Source: an uncultured Oleiphilaceae bacterium (GTDB lineage Bacteria > Pseudomonadota > Gammaproteobacteria > Pseudomonadales > Oleiphilaceae). From it: a stretch of 64,000 nucleotides of DNA. The notes beneath the pieces are model-generated. The model saw nothing but the letters and a program-made list of their open reading frames with translations. It searched no databases and had not been told where the DNA came from. The stretch lies in the NCBI GenBank assembly GCA_913060665.1, contig CAJXUY010000006.1, forward strand, positions 144,795 to 208,794, in the 5' to 3' direction. Each line of letters begins with the position of its first letter. The first letter of the stretch is position 1. A program made the translations under genes and the position numbers. Below are positions 29,150-38,443 of the stretch, in pieces.

Positions 29150-30142
29150 TCAGGAGTTAGCCTCAGTGCTTGTTAATAATGTATCGATTTCAAGCATGGC
29201 TTTACCACCGTTGACGAAGTCACTGACAGACATCGCTTTGGCACCAGGCAATTGGAGTTTTTTAATGTTGATAGCACCTTCACCACACACAACAACAACC
29301 CCGTCACGGGTTTTGTTGATAACGGTGCCTGGAGATTTATCAGTGTTGTTTTCAACAATCTCTGCTTCAAATAAACGAATACGTTCGCCAGTTTCAATTG
29401 CATAGGCAACTGGCCAAGGGTTAAAGGCCCGAATCGTTAGCTGTATAGACTTAGCTGTCTGAGTCCAGTCGATTTCTGCATCAGCTTTAGATAGTTTATG
29501 GGCATAACAGGCTTGCTGGTCATCCTGTTGCTCATTTGTTAATTCGCTGGTATCAAGTCGTTCAAGAGCTTCGATCATCGCTTCCGCGCCTAGATCAGCC
29601 AGCCTATCATGTAGTGTGCCGCCGTTATCATTTTCAGTAATAGCGGTTTTCTTGACCCACAGGATGTTGCCGGTATCGAGACCTTCATCCATCTGCATGA
29701 TGGTAATGCCTGTTTCAGTATCACCTGCCTGAATCGCACGTTGAATCGGGGCAGCCCCTCGCCAGCGAGGTAGTATGGATGCATGAATATTAATGCAGCC
29801 TCGCTTAGGTGTATCGAGCACCGCTTTGGGTAATATGATACCGTAGGCTGCAACAATCATCAGATCTGCATCTAATCGCTTGAGCGCTTGTTGGTCGGTA
29901 TCATCTTTGAAATTGAGTGGCTGATAAACCGGAATGTTGTGTCGTTCAGCGAGTTGTTTAACAGGGCTTTTATGCATTTTTTTGCCGCGCCCTGCCGGCC
30001 TGTCTGGCTGGGTGTAAGTAGCGACAATGTTGTAGCCTTTGTTAATCAATGCGTTGAGCGCTGAAGCGGCAAAATCGGGAGTGCCTGCGAATATTATGCG
30101 AAGTGCTGAGCTATCTGAAAGATGAGGTGAAACATCAGCCAC
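29150..30142 (-). CDS. fmt: Methionyl-tRNA formyltransferase
   Basis: Formylates the initiator Met-tRNA using 10-formyltetrahydrofolate. The 330-residue product has the N-terminal Rossmann-like formyltransferase domain (RIIFAGTPDFAASALNALI) and the catalytic loop GCINIHASILPRWRGAAPIQ. The family Asp is in MDEGLDTG, and a C-terminal OB-like tRNA-binding domain is present. The first ten or so residues (MADVSPHLSD) extend beyond the usual start, so a slightly shorter form is possible. It lies downstream of def but is separated from it by a strong terminator, see that entry. Confidence 0.97.
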   Translation of the reverse strand: MADVSPHLSDSSALRIIFAGTPDFAASALNALINKGYNIVATYTQPDRPAGRGKKMHKSPVKQLAERHNIPVYQPLNFKDDTDQQALKRLDADLMIVAAYGIILPKAVLDTPKRGCINIHASILPRWRGAAPIQRAIQAGDTETGITIMQMDEGLDTGNILWVKKTAITENDNGGTLHDRLADLGAEAMIEALERLDTSELTNEQQDDQQACYAHKLSKADAEIDWTQTAKSIQLTIRAFNPWPVAYAIETGERIRLFEAEIVENNTDKSPGTVINKTRDGVVVVCGEGAINIKKLQLPGAKAMSVSDFVNGGKAMLEIDTLLTSTEANS

Positions 30143-30203
30143 TGGGAGGTGCTCCTTCTGAATTAGCGGCTAACCGCTGTCAAACAATATTCTAGTAAAA
30201 TAA

Positions 30204-30240
30204 AAAGGAGGTTAGATCCTTGTGGGATTTAACCTCCTTT
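30204..30240 (-). terminator. Intrinsic terminator between def and fmt
   Basis: AAAGGAGGTTA (30204-30214) pairs with TAACCTCCTTT (30230-30240), with an inner ATCC/GGAT pairing. On the minus strand the stem is followed by TTTTTATTTTA. It closes the def transcript ahead of fmt or acts as an attenuator. Confidence 0.85.
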
Positions 30241-30255
30241 AATGCTCGTTTTTGG

Positions 30256-30762
30256 TTAGGCTCCAACACGGTGGAGTTTTTCCAGCTTCTTACGAATTCG
30301 ATTGCGCTTTAACGGACTGAGATAATCAACAAAAAGCTTGCCGTCCAGGTGATCCAACTCATGCTGGATACAAACTGCCAGTAGTTCATTCACCTCTAGC
30401 TCAAACGCTTTACCGTCTCGGTCAAGCGCTTTAACCAGAGCATGGTCGACCCGGGTAACGTCTTCGTAAAAGCCGGGCACCGACAAACAACCTTCTTGCA
30501 TTGAATGAGGTTCACCTTCTAAAACGGTAACTTCTGGATTGATAAAGACCATGGGTTGATCTTTTTCTTCAGAAACGTCTATTACCACAATGCGTTTATG
30601 GATATTAACCTGCGTTGCAGCCAAACCGATACCTGGCGCCTCATACATGGTTTCAAACATGTTATCGATAATGGTACGTATCTCATCATCAACACAGGTA
30701 ACGGGAGCTGCGACTTTGCGCAATCTTGGATCTGGGAACTCAAGAATTTCTAGTTTAGCCAT
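30256..30762 (-). CDS. def: Peptide deformylase
   Basis: Removes the N-formyl group from nascent proteins; a metal (iron in vivo) hydrolase. All three family motifs are present in the 168-residue product: [16 protein letters not shown] and [12 protein letters not shown]. The Cys of motif 2 and the two His of motif 3 are the metal ligands and the Glu is catalytic. Start [20 protein letters not shown] is standard. It is divergent from the tsaP-like LysM gene, with a 22-bp repeat array between them. Confidence 0.98.
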   Translation of the reverse strand: MAKLEILEFPDPRLRKVAAPVTCVDDEIRTIIDNMFETMYEAPGIGLAATQVNIHKRIVVIDVSEEKDQPMVFINPEVTVLEGEPHSMQEGCLSVPGFYEDVTRVDHALVKALDRDGKAFELEVNELLAVCIQHELDHLDGKLFVDYLSPLKRNRIRKKLEKLHRVGA

Positions 30763-30883
30763 AGATAGTTATGTCGAACTCTTAAACAATTTGTAACGAT
30801 TCTTTTTAGCCAAAGAGTGTTACAAGTCACGATATGCCTGCTACTATTATCCATTAGACAGGCGAATAGTACAAATAATCATA

Positions 30884-30971
30884 GGATCTTCTATAGTTAT
30901 AGATAGAATATTCTATAGTTTTCGTCAGAATCTTATATAGTTATTAATAAGATCTTATCCAATTACAGTGT
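30884..30971. repeat. Tandem 22-bp repeat array between def and tsaP
   Basis: Three successive 22-bp units (30884-30905, 30906-30927, 30928-30949) share the core TTCTATAGTTAT-like sequence with exact 22-bp spacing. A fourth partial unit runs to about 30971. The cores CTATAGTTAT, CTATAGTTTT and ATATAGTTAT start at 30891, 30913 and 30935. Spacing is two helical turns, so all cores face the same side of DNA. The rest of the 377-bp divergent intergenic region 30763-31139 shows no gene; it must hold both promoters. Confidence 0.85.
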
Positions 30972-31139
30972 AACTGATTAAGATACATGACTATTATTAG
31001 AAAAATAATATTAACATAGCGTCTGCGTATTAAGAGCCACTAGTGTTTTTTGCGTAGACTGAGGCACTAGCAGCAAGTAGCACTGTTAGTGAACACTCAG
31101 GTAATTAATTATATCTTTGCTTAGTAAGGGATCTCGATC

Positions 31140-32168
31140 ATGAGGAAACTGTTGTTAGGCCTATCGGTAATGCTGATGTTGGGCATGCAGGTAGCCATGG
31201 CGCAGCCAGAGCTTAAAACCGGCCACCCGGACCAATATACTGTCGTTAAGGGTGATACTTTGTGGGGTATTTCCTCACGCTTTCTCGATAGCCCTTGGTT
31301 ATGGCCTGAAATTTGGCATGCAAACCCTCAGGTTGAAAACCCACACCTGATATACCCCGGTGATGTGTTGGGGCTTGTTTACGTTAAAGGGTTGCCAAAG
31401 GTGACGACCATTAAGCGAAATCCTAACAGTGGTGTTATTAAATTGAGCCCTAAAGCGAGAGCGACGCCGCTGACGACGGCTATTCCGGCTATTCCGCTTG
31501 ATGCTATTAGCCAATTCTTAAATGAATCTCGTATTGTAGATCAAGAAGAGTTAGATGCAGCACCATATGTATTAATAGGAAAGGGTGACCATATTCTTAC
31601 CGGTGCAGGTGATGACCTGTTTGCTCGTGGAGATGTTGGCGAATATAAGTCTATGGGTATCTTCCGTAGCAATAAAACCTATGTCGACCCAGAGACTAAT
31701 GAGTTTTTAGGGTTAGAAGCAAAATCTATCGCTAAGGCTAAAGTAAAGGCGATTAACGGTGAAGTGGTAACCCTTAACGTTCAGCGCTCAAGCTCAGAAA
31801 TATTGCAAGGCGATAGACTGCTTCCTACTGATGACAGAACTATCAACTCCATGTTCCATCCCAGTGAGCCTGAGGGTGAGATTAACGGATATATGATTGA
31901 TGTGGTTGATGGCGTTAGCCAAATTGGTCAATATGCCGTTGTGGTGATCAACAAGGGCGAACGTGATGGGGTTAAAGAAGGTAATGTATTGGCTGTTTAC
32001 AAAAAAGGCGGCATCGTACAAGACCCTTATACCCAAGAAAAAATTGAACTACCTTCAGATCGTGCAGGTGTTTTGATGGTATTCCGCACGTTTGAAAAAA
32101 TGAGTTATGGACTGGTATTAAAAGCACTACGCCCATTGTCACTTATGGATGAGGTTCGTAATCCATAA
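31140..32168 (+). CDS. LysM-domain protein, TsaP-like
   Basis: A 342-residue secreted or periplasmic protein with a Sec signal peptide (MRKLLLGLSVMLMLGMQVAM, cleavage near AMA-QP). A single LysM peptidoglycan-binding domain spans about 33-80 (YTVVKGDTLWGISSRFLDSP). The remaining region resembles the FlgT-C-like fold of TsaP. The P. aeruginosa orthologue at the same locus (PA0020) is a type IV pilus secretin-associated protein, TsaP, which anchors PilQ to peptidoglycan. Function here is inferred by synteny (def-X-dprA-tsaC). A terminator separates it from dprA. Confidence 0.85.
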   Translation: MRKLLLGLSVMLMLGMQVAMAQPELKTGHPDQYTVVKGDTLWGISSRFLDSPWLWPEIWHANPQVENPHLIYPGDVLGLVYVKGLPKVTTIKRNPNSGVIKLSPKARATPLTTAIPAIPLDAISQFLNESRIVDQEELDAAPYVLIGKGDHILTGAGDDLFARGDVGEYKSMGIFRSNKTYVDPETNEFLGLEAKSIAKAKVKAINGEVVTLNVQRSSSEILQGDRLLPTDDRTINSMFHPSEPEGEINGYMIDVVDGVSQIGQYAVVVINKGERDGVKEGNVLAVYKKGGIVQDPYTQEKIELPSDRAGVLMVFRTFEKMSYGLVLKALRPLSLMDEVRNP

Positions 32169-32206
32169 GACCTTAAATGCTATAAACACTTAAGTATTAG
32201 AAACGT

Positions 32207-32240
32207 TAAAGGGAGCAATATGGATATTGGCTCCCTTATT
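32207..32240 (+). terminator. Terminator after the tsaP-like gene
   Basis: AAAGGGAGC-AATAT (32208-32220) pairs with ATATT-GGCTCCCTT (32224-32237) with one bulged G, followed by ATTTATTTTA. It ends the LysM gene transcript. An alternative TTG start for dprA would fall inside this hairpin. Confidence 0.8.
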
Positions 32241-32274
32241 TATTTTACCCTCTTTACTGGTCAAGGACGATCAT

Positions 32275-33564
32275 ATGGCACTTCCACATACCCCATTAGT
32301 AGCTGAACCCACACAAGCCTCATTCTCAAGCTCTGTACTGTCATCTCTTGCGTTATTTCACCTTCCTGGGGTGGGTGCTACGCGCTATCAAAAATTAATC
32401 GAATGGTTTGGTTCTGCTGAAGCGACAATTAATGGTGATAGAAAGTTCATAATTGCCGCAGGTGTAAAGCCTGAGTCGGTGAGACTTTTGGATGATTATG
32501 TCCACAGATCGTTAAACTCAGATATTGGGCGCTTGGTAAAGCAAGATTTAGATTGGGCTGATAAGTCGGGTAACGACCTGTTGCTGATTGATGATCCTGA
32601 TTATCCACCGCTTCTTAAGCACATTGACTGCCCTCCTCCAGTTCTTTATATCAAAGGGAGCAGAGCTCTTGTCAGTGAACCTCAGTTAGCGATTGTAGGC
32701 AGCCGGAGCCCATCTATTGACGGTAAAGAAAACGCTTACCGGTTTGCTAAATCCATGGTCAATGTAGGGTTAGCCGTTACCAGTGGAATGGCGCTAGGCG
32801 TTGATGGTGCGGCCCATAAAGGGGCTATTGATAACCACGGACATACCATTGCTGTAGTAGGCACTGGTGCCGATGTAATTTATCCTGCTCGTCATAGAGC
32901 GCTGTCTGCAGGCATACTCGAACAAGGCGCAATCGTCTCTGAGCTTCCATTGGGAACCCAACCTCACCCCTCTAACTTTCCTAGACGAAACCGCATCATT
33001 AGTGCGCTTTCATTAGGTGTATTGGTTGTTGAAGCGAGCCCAAAAAGTGGTTCTTTGATAACCGCTCATTATGCGCTTGATCAGGGGCGTGAGGTGTATG
33101 CGATCCCCGGCTCTATTCACAACCCTATGGCTCGCGGGTGTCACCAGTTATTACGTCAGGGAGCCAAGCTGGTAGAAAGTGCTGAAGATATATTTGAAGA
33201 ACTCAGTAGCTTATTGGCATTTCACCAGCATCTTCGTAATGAAGCAGTTCATACGAATACATCACATGCAAAGCCTGTAAATAAGTTACCTGCTCATGGA
33301 ACTGCCGATCTTTTCGAACATGAAATAGGTGCCAAGTCTGAATATGACCCTACGTTTGATAACTTACATGCAGAGCTTACAGAAGCCGAAACCACGCTAC
33401 TAAGCCTGCTGGGTTATGACGTGGTCTCAGTTGATCTAGCGGTAGAGCGCTCAGAGTTGCCTGTTGAAGAAATTTCAATCCTGTTGATGTCATTAGAACT
33501 GAAGGGGCTTGTACAGTCAGTCCCTGGTGGCTTCCAGAAAGTCAGAGATATCATCACAGCTTGA
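32275..33564 (+). CDS. dprA: DNA-processing protein DprA
   Basis: DprA binds incoming single-stranded DNA and loads RecA during natural transformation, and is also widespread in non-competent bacteria. The 429-residue product has an N-terminal helical/SAM-like domain (LALFHLPGVGATRYQKLIEW), the Rossmann-like core (LAIVGSRSPSIDG, SGMALGVDGAAHKGAI, VVGTGADVIYPARH, PRRNRIISALSLGVLVVEA) and a C-terminal winged-helix-like domain (LLSLLGYDVVSVDLAVERSE). ATG 32275 is chosen because AAGGA precedes it; a TTG 48 bp upstream lies inside the terminator. It is followed by tsaC after 31 bp. Confidence 0.97.
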   Translation: MALPHTPLVAEPTQASFSSSVLSSLALFHLPGVGATRYQKLIEWFGSAEATINGDRKFIIAAGVKPESVRLLDDYVHRSLNSDIGRLVKQDLDWADKSGNDLLLIDDPDYPPLLKHIDCPPPVLYIKGSRALVSEPQLAIVGSRSPSIDGKENAYRFAKSMVNVGLAVTSGMALGVDGAAHKGAIDNHGHTIAVVGTGADVIYPARHRALSAGILEQGAIVSELPLGTQPHPSNFPRRNRIISALSLGVLVVEASPKSGSLITAHYALDQGREVYAIPGSIHNPMARGCHQLLRQGAKLVESAEDIFEELSSLLAFHQHLRNEAVHTNTSHAKPVNKLPAHGTADLFEHEIGAKSEYDPTFDNLHAELTEAETTLLSLLGYDVVSVDLAVERSELPVEEISILLMSLELKGLVQSVPGGFQKVRDIITA

Positions 33565-33595
33565 TCCAATAGGCACACTGAGTTAATGTGCCGCT

Positions 33596-34165
33596 ATGAG
33601 CAATTTTACACACCCTTGGCATATCAAAAGAGCTGTAGAGACCCTAAAGTCTGGGGGGGTTATCGCATACCCTACAGAAGCAGTTTGGGGGCTCGGCTGT
33701 GACCCTTGGAATAGGGATGCGGTGGAGCGCCTTCTTCAACTCAAATCACGAGCCATGAATAAAGGATTGATTTTAGCTTGTGGCCACATCGATCAACTGA
33801 GCTTTTTATTGACGGGGGTGCCCCCTGAAAAATATGACATATTATTGGATAGCTGGCCTGGCCCAAACACTTGGCTTATACCTGATCGTCAGCACGTTAT
33901 CCCTCAGTGGATAAAAGGATCTCATGAAACAGTGGCTGCTAGGGTAAGTAAGCATTTACTTATTAAAAGTATTGCAGACCTTTTTGGGCGCCCGATTGTA
34001 TCCACATCGGCTAACCCTGCAGGTTCGGAACCCGCTATGGACTCGCTCAGGATTCGTCAGTACTTTGGCCACCACATTGATTACATAGTGCCCGGCTCCA
34101 TAGGGGGTGAGCCGCAACCTTCACAAATTCGGTCACTGGATACAGGTACGGTTATTAGACGCTAA
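33596..34165 (+). CDS. tsaC: Threonylcarbamoyl-AMP synthase TsaC
   Basis: Makes threonylcarbamoyl-AMP from Thr, bicarbonate and ATP for the universal t6A37 modification of ANN-decoding tRNAs. The 189-residue product has the YrdC fold: GGVIAYPTEAVWGLGCDPWN near the N-terminus, KSRAMNKGLIL for nucleotide binding, WPGPNTWLIP and VSTSANPAGSEPA. Length matches the short TsaC form, without a Sua5 domain. It sits between dprA and hemF as in Pseudomonas, but qor, which separates tsaC and hemF there, is missing. Confidence 0.97.
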   Translation: MSNFTHPWHIKRAVETLKSGGVIAYPTEAVWGLGCDPWNRDAVERLLQLKSRAMNKGLILACGHIDQLSFLLTGVPPEKYDILLDSWPGPNTWLIPDRQHVIPQWIKGSHETVAARVSKHLLIKSIADLFGRPIVSTSANPAGSEPAMDSLRIRQYFGHHIDYIVPGSIGGEPQPSQIRSLDTGTVIRR

Positions 34166-34311
34166 TAATGAGCAGCTAATGGCAAATAGAGAGGTAAACC
34201 TGCTCGTAAATTGATTTGTGTATGTGAATGTTAGTTGAGGGCGTTGTTAACTAGGGTATTGGGTTTATCGAGTACGGATTTTTAAATTTAGCAGAATAGC
34301 CACCGCAGTAG

Positions 34312-35253
<942 letters not shown>

Positions 35254-35257
35254 CGAG

Positions 35258-36091
35258 ATGGACATAAATGTCGAAGTGGACCAATATGCCGTTGTGGGTA
35301 ACCCTATTCACCATAGTAAATCTCCAAAAATCCACGGTGAGTTCGCTGTCCTTACGGATGAAAAACTTGAGTACACGGCTATTCAGGCGCCAATTGATAA
35401 CTTTTCGGGGGCGGTTCATTCGTTTTTTGACCAAGGTGGAAAAGGGTTAAATATCACGGTCCCTTTTAAAGAACAGGCTTGGTCATTAAGTAGTCAGTTG
35501 AGTGATAGAGCAAGACTGGCCGGGGCGGTGAATACTCTTTATCAGAACAAAAAGGGTGAGATTTGCGGTGAAAATACTGACGGTGTAGGTTTGGTCAGAG
35601 ATCTAACTGTGAATCATAAAATCTCGTTGGTCGGTAAGCGCATATTAGTTTTGGGTGCAGGAGGCGCTGTTCGAGGCGTACTACTGCCAATACTAGAGCA
35701 AAACCCAGCGTCTATTACTATTGCTAATCGAACCGTTGCGAAAGCGGAGCAGCTGGTTGAGTTGTTTGCTGATAGAGGTGAGCTTATCGCATGCGGTTTT
35801 GCTGACCTCAATGGGCCGTTCGACGTTATTATTAATGGTACGTCTGCAAGTTTACAAGGTGACCTTCCTCCACTACCTGACTCCATTGTCAGCGATACCA
35901 CTGTCACCTATGACATGATGTATGCACCTGATAAAACGGTGTTTAATCGTTGGGCTGAGTCGTTGCATGCTGTCCAGACGTTTGATGGCTTAGGCATGTT
36001 AGTCGAGCAGGCGGCTGAATCATTTTATATTTGGCGCAAGGTAAGAGTTGATACCCAGCCTGTTTTGGCGATGCTAAGAGCATTTGACTGA
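35258..36091 (+). CDS. aroE: Shikimate dehydrogenase (NADP+)
   Basis: Reduces 3-dehydroshikimate to shikimate in the aromatic amino acid pathway. The 277-residue product has the substrate-binding N-terminal domain (YAVVGNPIHHSKSPKIHGEF, catalytic Lys in ITVPFKEQAW, NTDGVGLVRDL) and an NADP-binding Rossmann domain (RILVLGAGGAVRGVLLPIL, then IANRTVAKAE). It ends with GMLVEQAAESFYIWRKV. ATG 35258 is preferred to an upstream in-frame TTG inside hemF. hemF-aroE is a conserved Pseudomonas pair. Confidence 0.97.
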   Translation: MDINVEVDQYAVVGNPIHHSKSPKIHGEFAVLTDEKLEYTAIQAPIDNFSGAVHSFFDQGGKGLNITVPFKEQAWSLSSQLSDRARLAGAVNTLYQNKKGEICGENTDGVGLVRDLTVNHKISLVGKRILVLGAGGAVRGVLLPILEQNPASITIANRTVAKAEQLVELFADRGELIACGFADLNGPFDVIINGTSASLQGDLPPLPDSIVSDTTVTYDMMYAPDKTVFNRWAESLHAVQTFDGLGMLVEQAAESFYIWRKVRVDTQPVLAMLRAFD

Positions 36092-36120
36092 TTGATGCTA
36101 GGTGCTTTTAGCAATCTTAA

Positions 36121-36147
36121 TTAAGAAAGTGCCGTTTTGGCCGATAC
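36121..36147 (+). promoter_or_regulatory. Possible sigma-28 (FliA) promoter upstream of pomA
   Basis: GCCGATAC at 36140-36147 matches the FliA -10 consensus GCCGATAA at seven of eight positions. An 11-bp spacer separates it from TTAAGAAA (36121-36128), which matches the -35 TAAAGTTT only partly. Motor genes are classical FliA targets, which makes the match more plausible. Confidence 0.35.
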
Positions 36148-36242
36148 ATTAAAAAGTAACGGCCACTCTCAGCTTTTTAGCCTATGCTGAAGAGAGCTCA
36201 AACGTATTTTTCAGCCAAAACTTCAAACGACCTATAGATATT

Positions 36243-37010
36243 ATGGATATAGCCACCCTTATTGGGCTTCTTTCTGGTTCAAGTATTGTTCTTTTAGCCA
36301 TTACTTCAGGCTCATCACTTTGGGATTTTATTAATCTGCCCGGTCTGGGAATTGTGATCGGTGGCACTATGGGTGCGACTTTTATTAAGTTCAGAATCAC
36401 ATCGGTGATTAAGTCCATCGCATTAGCATTTAAAACTACCTTTTTAGAAAGGACCGAAAACCCGCTGGACTTGATTCAACAAGTACGAGACTTGGCTGCC
36501 GTAGTCCGTAAAGATGGTATTTTGGGGCTCGAGAGTTTTGAGGTTGAGAACAGCTTTTTAAAGAAAAGCATAAACCTCTGCGTAGATGGTCACCCACCTG
36601 AGTTTGTAGAAGAGGTATTGCTTCAGGAAGTGGGACAGTCGATAGAACGTTATGAAGTAGCTGAAAAAGTATTTCGGGGAATTGCAGAAACAGCTCCTGG
36701 GCTCGGCATGCTGGGAACCTTAATTGGACTGGTTCAAATGCTTAACAACATGGAAGACCCTAGTACTATTGGACCTGCAATGGCGGTGGCGTTGTTAACA
36801 ACATTTTACGGCGCATTTATTGCACAAATGATGGCGATTCCGTTGGCGGATAAATTAGAACTTAAAGCAATGGATGAGCATCGTAATATGGCGCTTATCA
36901 TCACGAGTATCCAAAGTATTCTCAAAGGCCAAAATCCGAGAGTTCTGTCAGAAGTATTGACGGCCTATGTTCATCCTTCTCAGCGTGACCTTGTTGTGAA
37001 ACGAGATTAG
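36243..37010 (+). CDS. pomA: Flagellar motor stator protein PomA/MotC type
   Basis: Stator channel subunit with four transmembrane helices, 255 residues. The sequence is of the short PomA/MotC class, with the hydrophobic start DIATLIGLLSGSSIVLLAIT, the cytoplasmic loop around DLIQQVRDLAAVVRKDGILG, and the third and fourth helices bearing PGLGMLGTLIGLVQMLNNMEDPSTIGPAMAVALLTTFYGA. Charged residues of the cytoplasmic loop would interact with FliG. PomA with PomB forms a sodium channel in Vibrio, whereas MotC/MotD use protons; the ion here is not certain from sequence. Its stop overlaps the GTG start of the partner gene (TAGTG). Confidence 0.88.
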   Translation: MDIATLIGLLSGSSIVLLAITSGSSLWDFINLPGLGIVIGGTMGATFIKFRITSVIKSIALAFKTTFLERTENPLDLIQQVRDLAAVVRKDGILGLESFEVENSFLKKSINLCVDGHPPEFVEEVLLQEVGQSIERYEVAEKVFRGIAETAPGLGMLGTLIGLVQMLNNMEDPSTIGPAMAVALLTTFYGAFIAQMMAIPLADKLELKAMDEHRNMALIITSIQSILKGQNPRVLSEVLTAYVHPSQRDLVVKRD

Positions 37011-37864
37011 TGCAGGGGAATTTACAGAATATGAGAGCGTTAGCTAAAAAAAGTAAGAAATCAACGGCTGGCACCGGATGGATCGTGACATTTGCTGACT
37101 TGATGACGCTACTGCTGACTTTTTTTATTCTACTACTCTCCTTTTCTTCTATGGATACTGAAAAGTATAAAGCGATTGCCCAGTCTATGGCCGTATCGTT
37201 TGGCGTTAGCTGGATTCAGGGAGATAAAACAGGCGGGCAACTAACCTTAATCGATAGTGAGTTGGTGCCACCTCCGACCGTAGATAACGAAGTCGTTGTA
37301 GAAGAGGAGGTGCAACCTTCAACGCCAGAGCCTTTGAGTGTTGTTGATGAAATCGCTACAGGGCAGCCAGCGCCTATCGTCATTGATGCGGGTTTAGAAG
37401 GCCTTGCTGAAGAACTGATCCAAAAACTTGAAAAAGATATTGTGTCAAATGCGATTGATGTCAGTTTTGATACCGAAAAAGTGATCGTCCGTTTTTCATC
37501 CGAGGCATCGTTTACCTCTGGCAGCGATGAATTGAAGGAAGGGATGCTACCGATTATCAACAAAATCGTATCGGCGTTAGCCCGCTGTGAAGGTGATATC
37601 ACGGTATCGGGTTATACTGATAATCAACCCATTACTAGTGGTCGTTTTCGTTCCAACTGGGACCTTTCAGCCGCAAGAGCCGTGAGTGTGGTGCATCAAT
37701 TAGTACTTGAGCAAAAACTAGATGCAAATCGTGTGATGGCCGCAGGTCACGCTGAAACCAATCCGCTCGTTGACAATGACACGCCTGAAAATCGCTCTAA
37801 AAACAGACGTGTTGAGATTAAAATATATAACCCTGCTTGTGAAGAAGGCACTTTTAGTTTTTGA
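37010..37864 (+). CDS. pomB: Flagellar motor stator protein PomB/MotD type
   Basis: Partner of the preceding channel subunit, 284 residues. A single N-terminal transmembrane helix carries the ion-binding Asp (GWIVTFADLMTLLLTFFILL, Asp at about residue 30). A linker rich in Pro and acidic residues precedes a C-terminal OmpA-like peptidoglycan-binding domain (ITVSGYTDNQPI, WDLSAARAVSVVHQL, ENRSKNRRVEI). The start is GTG 37010 overlapping the pomA stop, or ATG 37031, which would remove seven residues. Both keep the transmembrane Asp. The pair anchors the stator to the cell wall. Confidence 0.9.
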   Translation: MQGNLQNMRALAKKSKKSTAGTGWIVTFADLMTLLLTFFILLLSFSSMDTEKYKAIAQSMAVSFGVSWIQGDKTGGQLTLIDSELVPPPTVDNEVVVEEEVQPSTPEPLSVVDEIATGQPAPIVIDAGLEGLAEELIQKLEKDIVSNAIDVSFDTEKVIVRFSSEASFTSGSDELKEGMLPIINKIVSALARCEGDITVSGYTDNQPITSGRFRSNWDLSAARAVSVVHQLVLEQKLDANRVMAAGHAETNPLVDNDTPENRSKNRRVEIKIYNPACEEGTFSF

Positions 37865-37958
37865 TTGGTCATTAAACCCACCTCTTAACTTGCTATACTT
37901 CGCCAATACTTTAATAATCCCTCCCAGAATTAATTGATAGATACGTTAAGGATTTTAT

Positions 37959-38261
37959 ATGAGCGGCCCAAGTCAGCCAAAAACAGTAGATGAAGAGTGG
38001 AGCGACGAGCGTGTTAAGGCATTTCTTGCGTTGCAACCAAAGGATGATTTACATCCTGATTATCATGTTATGATTAAGGCATATCATTATATGGTGGCGT
38101 TTGATTTTGCACGTTTTGTTACGTTTTTCGTAGCAGAAGGCCGTGATATTAATGCCAAAGATCAAAATGGAAAAACCATACTGGATTTGATATCCATGCA
38201 CGGAAGCTCCAATGCCTATGCTGAATTGCTTGAAAAATCGGGTGCTCAGAAAAGTAGTTAA
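37959..38261 (+). CDS. PA4642-like small conserved protein
   Basis: A 100-residue protein resembling the PA4642 family of Pseudomonas and relatives, of unknown function. Visible is an N-terminal motif DEEWSDERVKAFLALQP, a central AYHYMVAFDFARFVTFFVAE and a C-terminal ankyrin-like segment GRDINAKDQNGKTILDLISM. No signal peptide or membrane segment. It lies 94 bp downstream of pomB; a shared transcript is possible. Assignment rests on memory of the family sequence pattern. Confidence 0.65.
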   Translation: MSGPSQPKTVDEEWSDERVKAFLALQPKDDLHPDYHVMIKAYHYMVAFDFARFVTFFVAEGRDINAKDQNGKTILDLISMHGSSNAYAELLEKSGAQKSS

Positions 38262-38274
38262 AGGTCTCCAACAT

Positions 38275-38390
38275 CTCCTTGCATCTCAAGTAGCCGTGAT
38301 GCAAGGAGGCACGACTGGAATCAAGGGTGGTTATTGTAGAGCAAGCCCAAAACCTTGATTCCGCTTCGCTTAATCAAGGCTACAAGGGCC
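38275..38390. repeat. Composite inverted extragenic repeats after the PA4642-like gene
   Basis: A hairpin of CTCCTTGCATC (38275-38285) with GATGCAAGGAG (38298-38308) and a 12-nt loop is followed by a 10-bp perfect inverted repeat GGAATCAAGG (38317-38326) / CCTTGATTCC (38353-38362). A second pairing CCTTGATT/AATCAAGG overlaps near 38353-38380. The sequence GTAGCCTTGATTAAGCGAAG (minus strand, ending about 38390) is of the GTAGCC-type extragenic repeats common in proteobacteria. The region has no gene (38262-38443). Confidence 0.75.
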
Positions 38391-38443
38391 TAAAATAGAT
38401 CTTTCCAAGTTGGTAACTACTTACTTACTAAAAGATAAATTGT

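Noticed and set aside
30884..30971. 22-bp repeats as a CRISPR array
   Set aside because: Repeats abut with no unique spacers and no cas genes nearby.
32227..32274. TTG start for dprA at 32227
   Set aside because: Falls within a terminator hairpin and adds residues without family match; ATG 32275 has AAGGA upstream.
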